In this document: positions 1 to 5,459 of the stretch, in pieces
Position numbering within the stretch: position 1 is the stretch's first letter
Layout of the letters: each line of letters opens with the position of its first letter
Assembly: GCA_013415595.1 (NCBI GenBank)
Contig: JAAEEW010000174.1
Span: forward strand, 1-5,568
DNA length: 5,568 bases
Direction of reading: 5' to 3'
From: Methanosarcinales archaeon
GTDB lineage: Archaea; Halobacteriota; Methanosarcinia; Methanotrichales; Methanotrichaceae
Program-made: the position numbers and the translations under genes
Notes under the pieces: generated by a model
The model's database searches: none
What the model was told of the DNA's origin: nothing
What the model saw: only the letters and a program-made list of their open reading frames with translations

Positions 1-1
1 A

Positions 2-23
2 GGGAGCATCCTCCCAGTTTTTT
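2..23 (+). terminator. Hairpin plus T-run, probable terminator of an upstream gene
   Basis: GGGAG (2-6) and CTCCC (11-15) form a perfect 5-bp stem with a CATC tetraloop, followed after two bases by six T (18-23). This is the layout of an intrinsic terminator, and the T-run alone would also suit archaeal termination. It probably ends a plus-strand gene lying left of the window. The stem may extend beyond the edge, but that cannot be seen. The stem is short, so confidence is moderate. Confidence 0.5.
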
Positions 24-137
24 CCGATTCACTTATTCGAAATCTCCGGCCACTGCAGCGTTTTTCCGGCAGAAGTGGTCCCCGTCTCCCCCGATCAGTG
101 ACCGCTGGAAGAGGCGTTCTTTGCATCCTCCACTCCC

Positions 138-150
138 CAAACGTTATATC
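138..150 (+). promoter_or_regulatory. Possible archaeal BRE/TATA element of the formate dehydrogenase operon
   Basis: CAAACGTTATATC contains the most TATA-like hexamer (TTATAT, 144-149) in the GC-rich leader, with an A-rich BRE-like stretch just before it. If the organism is archaeal, transcription would start roughly 25 bases downstream, near 170-175. That gives a leader of only about 10-15 nt before the preferred TTG start. It is a weak match by eye. An AT-rich stretch around 28-43 is an alternative and would give a longer leader. No bacterial -35/-10 pair stood out. Confidence 0.3.
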
Positions 151-173
151 ACATCCCCCATCAAGTCTCTCCT

Positions 174-182
174 GGAGTGATC
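174..182 (+). promoter_or_regulatory. Shine-Dalgarno site deciding the fdhA start
   Basis: GGAGTGATC differs from the ideal anti-16S sequence GGAGGTGATC by a single missing G. It lies so that GGAG ends 8 nt before the TTG at 186. The in-frame GTG at 177 sits inside this site and has no recognisable ribosome binding site of its own. This favours TTG 186 as the true start. Confidence 0.5.
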
Positions 183-185
183 TCC

Positions 186-2213
186 TTGGAGAAGATTCAC
201 ACAACCTGCGTCTATTGCGGCTGTGGATGTGGCCTTTTTCTCCACGTCGAAGACGGCCAGGTGGTGGGCGTGTCCCCCTCCCCTTCTCATCCCATGTCCC
301 GGGGCCGGCTATGCATCAAGGGCTGGCTGGCTCACGAGTTTCTCCGTCACCCGGACCGGCTCCGAACCCCCCTGATCCGGGAGGGCGACAGGCTTCGCAA
401 AGCCACCTGGAAGGAGGCCTTAAACCTCACTCACCAGCGCCTGAGCGACCTGCTGGACAGCCACGGGCCAGACTCCCTGGCCGTGCTGACCTCGGCCAAG
501 GGCACCAACGAGGAGAACTACCTGTGGATGAAGTTCGCCCGGGCGGCTCTGGGGACCAACAACGTGGACCACGCCGCCAGGCTGTGCCACGCCCCCACTC
601 TGGCCGGGCTGGGCCAGGCTTTCGGCAGCGGCTCCATGACCAATTCCATCGAGAGCCTGGGCCAGGCTGACGTGATTCTGGTGACCGGCTCCAACACCAC
701 GGAGCAGCATCCGCTGGTCGCCTCCTACATCCTGGAGGCCCAGGCCCGGGGCGGCACCCTGATGGTCCTGGACCCCCGCCGGACTCAACTGGCCGGGCTG
801 GCAGACATCTACGTCCCCACCCTTCCCGGAAGCGACGTGGCCTGGATCAACGCCATCCTGAACGTGATCATCGCCGAGGGCCTGGTGGACCGGGAGTTCG
901 TGGACGCCCGGACCGAAGGGTTCGAGCAGGTAAGAGAGGTCGTGTCCCGCTACACCCCGGAGGCGGTGCAGGAGATCTGCGGCATTCCCGCACAGCGCCT
1001 GAGGGAGATTGCCCGCATCTACGCAGAGGCAGAGCGGTCGGCCATAGTCTACGCCATGGGCATCACCCAGCACGTGACCGGGACGGACAACGTGCAGGCC
1101 CTGGCCAACCTGGCCCTGGCCACCGGCAACCTGGGTCGTCCCGGCACCGGCATCTGCCCCCTGCGGGGTCATCAGAACGTCCAGGGGGCCTGCGACATGG
1201 GCGCCCTGCCCGACTTCTACTGCGGCTACCAGAGGGTGCTCCTGGCCAGGGAGAAGTTCGAGAAGGCCTGGGGCCTCTCCCTGCCGGAGAAGCCCGGCCT
1301 GACCGCGGTGGAGCTGATGGCCGCCGCCCGGGAGGGCCGCATCCGGGGGATGGTGATCTCCGGAGAGAACCCCATGGTCAGCTACCCGGACCGGGAGCGG
1401 ATAAAGGAGGCTCTGGAAGCCCTGGAATTTTTGGTGGCCACCGACATATTTCCCACCGAGACCACCGCCCTGGCGGACGTGGTCCTGCCCGTGGCCAGCT
1501 TCGCCGAGAAGGACGGCACCTTTACCTCCACCGAGCGCCGGGTGCAGCGGGTGAGAAAGGCCACAGACCCGCCGGGAGAGGCCCTGACCGAGTGGCAGGT
1601 GACCGCCGAGCTTCTCTCCCGCTTTGGCATCGAGACCTGCTACCAGTCTGCCTCCGAGGTCATGGAGGAGATCGCGGCCCTCGCCCCCCAGTACGGCGGG
1701 ATCAGCTACGACCGGCTGGGAATCGAGGGACTGCACTGGCCCTGCCCGGACGTGAACCACCCCGGAACCCCCATCCTCCACGGCCAGGCCTTCTCCATCG
1801 GCCGGGGACGGTTCAGGGCGGTGGACTACCGGCCGCCCCACGAGGCCCCGGACCAGGAGTACCCCTTCCTCCTCAGCACCGGCCGCAGCCTGTACCACTT
1901 CCACACCGGTACCATGACCCGGCGAGTGCCCCTGCTGGACCGGGAGGTCCCCGGCCCCTCGGTGGAGATCAATCCCGCCGATGCCAGGAACCTGGGAATC
2001 AGGGAGGCAAACAGGGTGACCCTGGAGTCCCGGCGGGGGAGGGTCTCTGCCAGAGCTCACCTGACCGAGGGCATCCCCCCGGGGATGCTGTTCATGGCCT
2101 TCCACTTCCAGGAGGCTCCGGCCAACCAGCTCACCGCCAGCGCCCTTGACCCCCTTTCCAAGATGCCGGGCCTGAAGATCTCGGCAGTCAGAATCAGGAG
2201 GGATGACCAATGA
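186..2213 (+). CDS. fdhA: Formate dehydrogenase catalytic (alpha) subunit, molybdopterin/4Fe-4S, cysteine type
   Basis: Catalytic subunit oxidising formate to CO2, or the reverse, at a bis-molybdopterin Mo or W centre; probably cytoplasmic, since no twin-arginine signal is seen. Residues are numbered from TTG 186 (675 aa, a normal length for the family). An N-terminal 4Fe-4S motif C-x2-C-x3-C-x27-C (Cys8, 11, 15, 43) is followed by Lys45 of LCIKG, as in E. coli FdhF. The active-site segment RLCHAP has Cys134 where FdhF has selenocysteine, plus the catalytic His135. Arg327, in RGHQNVQGACDMG, matches FdhF Arg333. A molybdopterin-dinucleotide-binding domain occupies about 557-667. An extra Cys13 inside the cluster motif (CGCGC) is unusual. 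An in-frame GTG at 177 would add three residues; TTG is preferred because of its Shine-Dalgarno site. The stop overlaps the next start (ATGA), so it is the first gene of a three-gene operon. The family assignment is secure; formate as substrate is inferred from the conserved Cys/His/Arg set. Confidence 0.93.
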   Translation: MEKIHTTCVYCGCGCGLFLHVEDGQVVGVSPSPSHPMSRGRLCIKGWLAHEFLRHPDRLRTPLIREGDRLRKATWKEALNLTHQRLSDLLDSHGPDSLAVLTSAKGTNEENYLWMKFARAALGTNNVDHAARLCHAPTLAGLGQAFGSGSMTNSIESLGQADVILVTGSNTTEQHPLVASYILEAQARGGTLMVLDPRRTQLAGLADIYVPTLPGSDVAWINAILNVIIAEGLVDREFVDARTEGFEQVREVVSRYTPEAVQEICGIPAQRLREIARIYAEAERSAIVYAMGITQHVTGTDNVQALANLALATGNLGRPGTGICPLRGHQNVQGACDMGALPDFYCGYQRVLLAREKFEKAWGLSLPEKPGLTAVELMAAAREGRIRGMVISGENPMVSYPDRERIKEALEALEFLVATDIFPTETTALADVVLPVASFAEKDGTFTSTERRVQRVRKATDPPGEALTEWQVTAELLSRFGIETCYQSASEVMEEIAALAPQYGGISYDRLGIEGLHWPCPDVNHPGTPILHGQAFSIGRGRFRAVDYRPPHEAPDQEYPFLLSTGRSLYHFHTGTMTRRVPLLDREVPGPSVEINPADARNLGIREANRVTLESRRGRVSARAHLTEGIPPGMLFMAFHFQEAPANQLTASALDPLSKMPGLKISAVRIRRDDQ

Positions 2214-3205
2214 TAGCCCTGATCTCAAAGGAAGATATGGTTCCCTTTCTCCAGGCGGTGAGCCGGAAGATGGAGGTAGTGGCCCCGGTCATGGACCAGG
2301 GAACTCCGGCCTACGTCACCTGGAAGGGCCAGCCTCTGGCCCTGGAGGGGGAAAATCCGCTGGTCTCGCCGGTGAAGCTCCTCTACCCCCAGAGGGAGGT
2401 CCTGTTCCGCTACATCCAGGAGTGCGGCTCTTACACCTTCGAGGAGCCGGAGCAGAAGGCCCGGCTGATCCTGGGGGTGCGGCCCTGCGACATGCAGGCC
2501 CTGAAGGTCCTGGACAGCCTACTCTATCCCGAGCCCACTGACCAGGCCTACCAGAACCGGCGCCGCTCGGCGGTCATCGCCGCCGTGAGCTGCGTCGATC
2601 CCGGGGTGGGATGTTTCTGCGCCCAGATCGGCTCCGGGCCGGAGTGCAAAGAGGGATGCGACCTGCTCTTCACCGATCTTGGCCCCCGCTACCTGGTGGA
2701 GACCTTCTCCCCGGCCGGGGTGCTGATGCTAAAAGAGCACCCGGAGTTCTTCACCCCCGCCACCCGCAGCCACCTGCAGGAGAAGGAGCGGCTGCTGAAG
2801 GAGGCCCGGGAGAAGATCGTCCAGGCCCGGCCCTGGATCTCCCGGGAGGGCATGGCCGAGGCGATAAAGAATGCGGACTGGAAGTCCCTGGGAGAGAGGT
2901 GCCTATCCTGCGGCGGCTGCAGCTTCATCTGCCCGGTCTGCCACTGCTTCAGCATCTACGACCAGGGGGTGCCGGACGGGGAGCGGGTGCGCTGTGCCGA
3001 TTCCTGCATCCTCTCCGGCTTTTCCCGGATGACCTCCGGGGCCAACCCCCGGCCTGACCCTGGCCAGCGTCTGTGCAACTGGTATCTGGACAAGTTCGAG
3101 TACACCCCCCAGAAGACCGGGCATCTGGGTTGTGTGGGCTGCGGCAGGTGCAACCGGGTCTGTCTCTCGGCCATCGACCGCTGGAGCCAGGAGGTCCTGA
3201 AATGA
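2210..3205 (+). CDS. 4Fe-4S dicluster electron-transfer subunit, sulfhydrogenase beta (HydB)/anaerobic sulfite reductase A (AsrA) family
   Basis: A 331-residue iron-sulfur protein expected to pass electrons between the formate dehydrogenase subunit and the flavoprotein encoded next. The N-terminal half carries the family segment GVRPCDMQALKVLD (89-102) and a cysteine-rich stretch (Cys128, 135, 137, 146, 150) ending before DLLFTDLG. The C-terminal half has two cluster motifs: C231-x2-C234-x2-C237-x3-C241, followed by P-x-C244-x-C246, and C308-x2-C311-x2-C314-x3-C318. There is no signal peptide or membrane segment. The start is firm: ATG 2210 overlaps the fdhA stop and follows GGAGG (2197-2201) by 8 nt. 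Its relatives accompany NiFe sulfhydrogenase or siroheme sulfite reductase; here neither is present and FdhA takes that place. The last cluster Cys is followed by Leu rather than the usual Pro. HydB and AsrA cannot be separated by eye, so no symbol is given. Confidence 0.85.
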   Translation: MIALISKEDMVPFLQAVSRKMEVVAPVMDQGTPAYVTWKGQPLALEGENPLVSPVKLLYPQREVLFRYIQECGSYTFEEPEQKARLILGVRPCDMQALKVLDSLLYPEPTDQAYQNRRRSAVIAAVSCVDPGVGCFCAQIGSGPECKEGCDLLFTDLGPRYLVETFSPAGVLMLKEHPEFFTPATRSHLQEKERLLKEAREKIVQARPWISREGMAEAIKNADWKSLGERCLSCGGCSFICPVCHCFSIYDQGVPDGERVRCADSCILSGFSRMTSGANPRPDPGQRLCNWYLDKFEYTPQKTGHLGCVGCGRCNRVCLSAIDRWSQEVLK

Positions 3206-3993
3206 ACGAGTACATACCCCTGCAGGCGGAGATCACGGACATCGACCGGGTGACCTCCGACTCTTACCTGATCACCCTGCAAATACTGGACGACGTGGAG
3301 TTCGACTACCGGCCGGGCCAGTTCATCATGGTCTCCGTCTTCGGCCTGGGGGAGTGCCCCATATCCATCGCCTCCTCCCCTACCCGGGGGAGGCTGCAGA
3401 TCTGCATCCGCCGGGCGGGAAAGATTACCAGCGGCATCATGGACTCCATGATCGGAGACGTGCTGGGGGTCCGTGGTCCCTGCGGCAACGGATTTCCCCT
3501 GGGGACCATGAGGGAGAACATCCTGATCGTGGGTGGCGGCTCGGGATTTGCCACCCTGCGGGGCCTGATCAACTACATCGTGGACAAAAGGGACGACTTC
3601 GGCGAGGTGGCGGTGGTCTACGGCGCCCGGACCAGCCAGGATCTGTACTTCATGCAGGAGTACAAGGGCTGGCAGCGGGAGGGAATCAAGGTGGGGATCA
3701 CGGTGGACGTCGGCGACGAGTCCTGGACCGGGAACGTGGGGATGGTCACCTCCCTGCTGGACAAAATCAAGATCTCGCCAGGGTCGGCGGCCATGTGCGG
3801 CCCGCCGGTGATGATCAACGCCGTGGCCGCCAAGCTGATGTCCATGGGGTTCTACCGCTCGGAGATCTACGTCTCCATGGAGCGGCACATGAAGTGCGGG
3901 ATCGGCAAGTGCGAGCACTGCACCGTCGGACCCTACCACGTCTGCCAGGACGGGCCGGTCTTCTCCTACGATAAGGTGAAGGATTGGCTTTAG
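3202..3993 (+). CDS. FAD/NAD(P)-binding 2Fe-2S oxidoreductase subunit, sulfhydrogenase gamma (HydG)/AsrB family
   Basis: A 263-residue flavoprotein of the ferredoxin-NADP reductase superfamily, probably the diaphorase end of the complex that exchanges electrons with NAD(P)(H). The FAD-binding barrel covers about 1-100, with RPGQF (37-41), ECPISIASSP (51-60) and the GVRGPCGNGFP segment (89-99). The nucleotide-binding half has ILIVGGGSGFATLRG (107-121) and CGPPVM (199-204). The C-terminus has a 2Fe-2S motif C232-x4-C237-x2-C240-x7-C248, as in PyrK and AsrB proteins. ATG 3202 overlaps the previous stop (ATGA) and lies 6 nt after GGAGGT (3190-3195); an upstream in-frame ATG at 3073 would overlap the previous gene by over 130 nt and lacks family similarity. 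The glycine-rich loop differs from the GGGIGLAPLR form I expect, so cofactor preference is uncertain. It is the last gene of the operon. Confidence 0.85.
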   Translation: MNEYIPLQAEITDIDRVTSDSYLITLQILDDVEFDYRPGQFIMVSVFGLGECPISIASSPTRGRLQICIRRAGKITSGIMDSMIGDVLGVRGPCGNGFPLGTMRENILIVGGGSGFATLRGLINYIVDKRDDFGEVAVVYGARTSQDLYFMQEYKGWQREGIKVGITVDVGDESWTGNVGMVTSLLDKIKISPGSAAMCGPPVMINAVAAKLMSMGFYRSEIYVSMERHMKCGIGKCEHCTVGPYHVCQDGPVFSYDKVKDWL

Positions 3994-4002
3994 AATTGAC
4001 AA

Positions 4003-4064
4003 AGGCGGGGAGAATGGGGCTTTTAGCCCTGCCATCCAGATTTAAGGGACAAATAGGCCCGCCT
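4003..4064 (+). terminator. Nested inverted repeats after the formate dehydrogenase operon
   Basis: An inner hairpin GGGCT-TTT-AGCCC (4017-4029; 5 bp, 6 with a G-T pair at 4016/4030) lies within a longer inverted repeat AGGCGGG (4003-4009)/CCCGCCT (4058-4064). It begins 9 nt after the flavoprotein stop. There is no long T-run after it on the plus strand, so the termination role is inferred from position between convergent genes and from symmetry. An RNA-stabilising 3' end is an alternative. Confidence 0.45.
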
Positions 4065-4117
4065 CTATACAATGATAACTATTGAAAATTGAGAAATATT
4101 GGGGTTGGGAAATATCG

Positions 4118-4152
4118 AGACGCCCTGCCCCTCCCTGGAGAACGGGGCGTCT
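4118..4152 (-). terminator. Perfect 8-bp stem-loop at the end of the CBS gene
   Basis: AGACGCCC (4118-4125) and GGGCGTCT (4145-4152) pair perfectly around a 19-nt loop. The outer base of the right arm (4152) is the last base of the CBS gene stop codon on the minus strand. Downstream on that strand the DNA turns AT-rich, with short T-runs in 4081-4115 that could act in archaeal termination. Being symmetrical, the stem could also stop plus-strand read-through from the formate dehydrogenase operon. Confidence 0.5.
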
Positions 4153-5015
4153 TACTTCTTCTCCCACTCGTGCTCGATCATGGCCACCAGCAGGGCCCGG
4201 TCGGTCAGCATCCCCACCAGCTTCTGGTGAGCGGAGACCACCGGGATCTGGTCGATCTTGTGCTGCCTCATGATGCTGGCGCACTCGCTGACCTTGCTGC
4301 TCTTGATGGCGGTAATGGCCGGGACCATGGCCTGCTTCACCGGGATGTTCTTCAGGGTGATCCGGGAGACCGCATAGTAGCGGATCATGGTGTCCCTCTG
4401 GCTCTCCCAGGTCCACTCATCCATGTCCGGAGAGGAGGCCACCTCGGCCATCTCCACGCTGTCCTCGATGATGCTGGCCGCGATAAGGTCGCTGTCCCCC
4501 ACCATGCCCACCAGGTTCAGATCGGAGTCGATGACCGGACAGGCGTGGGTGTCGGCGTACTCCATTATCTCTCCGGCCACCGGCAGGGGCGTCTCCGACC
4601 ACACCACCACCACCAGCCGCTGGACGTACCTGGCGATGGGCTCCTCGATGCCCATGTCGGCGATGGCCTTCACGATGTCGGCAACGGTGACGATGCCCAC
4701 CAGCTTGCCCTTTTCCACCACCGGCAGGCGGCGGATGCCGTGGCCAAAGATGCTCCGGGCCGCCTCCACGATGGTGCTCTGGGGGCTGATCACGTAGGGA
4801 TTCCTGGTCATGAGCATGGCGATCTGGTCCTCCTCGGGATTCCTCAGCAGATCGGCCCGGGTGATCATGCCCACTACCTCCTCCCCCTTCACCACCGGAA
4901 CGCCGGAGACCCACCTATCCTTCAGCACCTTCAGCACTTCGTCCCGGTTGCCGGGGACGGTGACGTAGGCCACGTCACTGGACATTACGTCTCTGACCAG
5001 GGTCTTTGAGCTCAA
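4152..5015 (-). CDS. Four-CBS-domain protein (tandem CBS pairs), probable adenylate-sensing regulator
   Basis: 287 residues, soluble, composed almost wholly of CBS motifs. CBS1 is about 7-57 (VSGVPVV, VVGMITRADLL), CBS2 about 66-120 (IRRLPVVEKGKLVGIVT), CBS3 about 128-182 (ACPVIDSDLNLVGMVGDSDL) and CBS4 about 226-281 (IDQIPVV, LVGMLTDRALL). Such pairs bind adenosine nucleotides (AMP, ADP, ATP, SAM) and usually regulate a partner protein. No catalytic or DNA-binding domain is attached. A polar linker (about 183-225, with WTWES and RYYAVSR) separates CBS3 from CBS4. The TTG start at 5015 overlaps the stop of the preceding usp gene (TTGA) and has a GGGGGA stretch about 6 nt upstream. An ATG at residue 11 is possible but would cut into CBS1. 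Co-transcription with the UspA protein suggests a shared nucleotide- or energy-sensing role. The partner is unknown. Confidence 0.88.
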   Translation of the reverse strand: MSSKTLVRDVMSSDVAYVTVPGNRDEVLKVLKDRWVSGVPVVKGEEVVGMITRADLLRNPEEDQIAMLMTRNPYVISPQSTIVEAARSIFGHGIRRLPVVEKGKLVGIVTVADIVKAIADMGIEEPIARYVQRLVVVVWSETPLPVAGEIMEYADTHACPVIDSDLNLVGMVGDSDLIAASIIEDSVEMAEVASSPDMDEWTWESQRDTMIRYYAVSRITLKNIPVKQAMVPAITAIKSSKVSECASIMRQHKIDQIPVVSAHQKLVGMLTDRALLVAMIEHEWEKK

Positions 5016-5449
5016 GATCTGTCCCCCGGAACCGTCAGGACAGGGACCTGGGAGTGCTGAACCACCTTCTCAGCCACACTGCCCAGCAAGAACCTGTCCA
5101 GGCCGCTCCGCCCGACGCTTCCCATCACCAGAAGCTGGATGCCTTCCTCCCGGGAGGCCTTCAGGATCTCGTCGCTGGGCTTGCCCTCCACGATCATCTT
5201 CTGGAAGGCGACGCCGGCTTCGGCAGCCATCTTCTCGATGTTGCCGGTGGCCTCCTCGCCCTCTCGCAAGAGCAGGTCTCGAATGCTCACCAGCAGCATG
5301 TCGTCTGGCAGGTGGCTGAGCCTCCCCGTGTCTGCCACGTAGATCACAAAGACCTTCCCTCCAGAGATGCGCGCCAGATCTACGCCCACCTTCGCCGCCT
5401 TCTCGCTCGTATCCGATCCGTCGGTTGCGATCATTATCTTCTCGAACAT
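5012..5449 (-). CDS. Universal stress protein, UspA family, ATP-binding type
   Basis: A 145-residue single-domain Usp protein, the typical length. It starts MFEKIMIATDGSD with the conserved Asp10 of the nucleotide-binding fold. Near the C-terminus it has the complete ATP-binding motif G-x2-G-x9-G-S (Gly110, Gly113, Gly123, Ser124), followed by SVAEKVV and PVLTV. It is therefore of the ATP-binding (MJ0577-like) class. Such proteins form dimers in the cytoplasm and act in stress or energy-state signalling; the exact target is not predictable. The ATG at 5449 follows an AGGTG site (5455-5459) that overlaps the stop of the gene before it. Its own stop overlaps the start of the four-CBS gene, so it is the middle gene of a tightly coupled minus-strand operon. 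Confidence 0.93.
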   Translation of the reverse strand: MFEKIMIATDGSDTSEKAAKVGVDLARISGGKVFVIYVADTGRLSHLPDDMLLVSIRDLLLREGEEATGNIEKMAAEAGVAFQKMIVEGKPSDEILKASREEGIQLLVMGSVGRSGLDRFLLGSVAEKVVQHSQVPVLTVPGDRS

Positions 5450-5454
5450 AGGAA

Positions 5455-5459
5455 CACCT
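5455..5459 (-). promoter_or_regulatory. Shine-Dalgarno site of usp, overlapping the upstream stop codon
   Basis: On the minus strand TAG (5460-5458) and AGGTG (5459-5455) share bases, and AGGTG lies 5 nt before the usp ATG. A ribosome ending the upstream gene would sit on this site, which suggests translational coupling. Confidence 0.5.

Noticed and set aside
48..80. Inverted repeat GGCCACT/AGTGGTC in the operon leader, possible operator
   Set aside because: Seven pairs with one G-T mismatch and a 19-base spacer is weak, and it lies upstream of the likely promoter; not enough to call a site.
98..670. Open frame of about 190 codons beginning before fdhA
   Set aside because: Pro/Arg/Gly-rich shadow frame that runs into the conserved start of FdhA in another frame.
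420..2228. Open frame of about 600 codons on the minus strand, antisense to fdhA
   Set aside because: It is a by-product of GC-rich codon use in fdhA; its translation is Gly/His/Val/Gln-rich with no domain pattern, and the plus-strand protein is clearly conserved.
3073..3201. N-terminal extension of the flavoprotein from an upstream ATG
   Set aside because: It would overlap the preceding gene by over 130 nt, has no family similarity, and the ATG at 3202 has a strong ribosome binding site and the usual ATGA coupling.
2956..4035. Open frame of about 359 codons on the minus strand, antisense to the two electron-transfer genes
   Set aside because: Low-complexity His/Asp/Gly-rich product with no motif, opposite two well-recognised genes.
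4093..4115. Direct repeat GAAATAT, considered as a regulator or attachment site
   Set aside because: Only seven AT-rich bases repeated once in an AT-rich gap; expected by chance. No integrase, tRNA or other mobile-element sign is in the window.
4089..5009. Open frame of about 306 codons on the plus strand, antisense to the four-CBS gene
   Set aside because: His/Asp/Gly/Leu-rich shadow; the CBS repeats on the minus strand explain the region.
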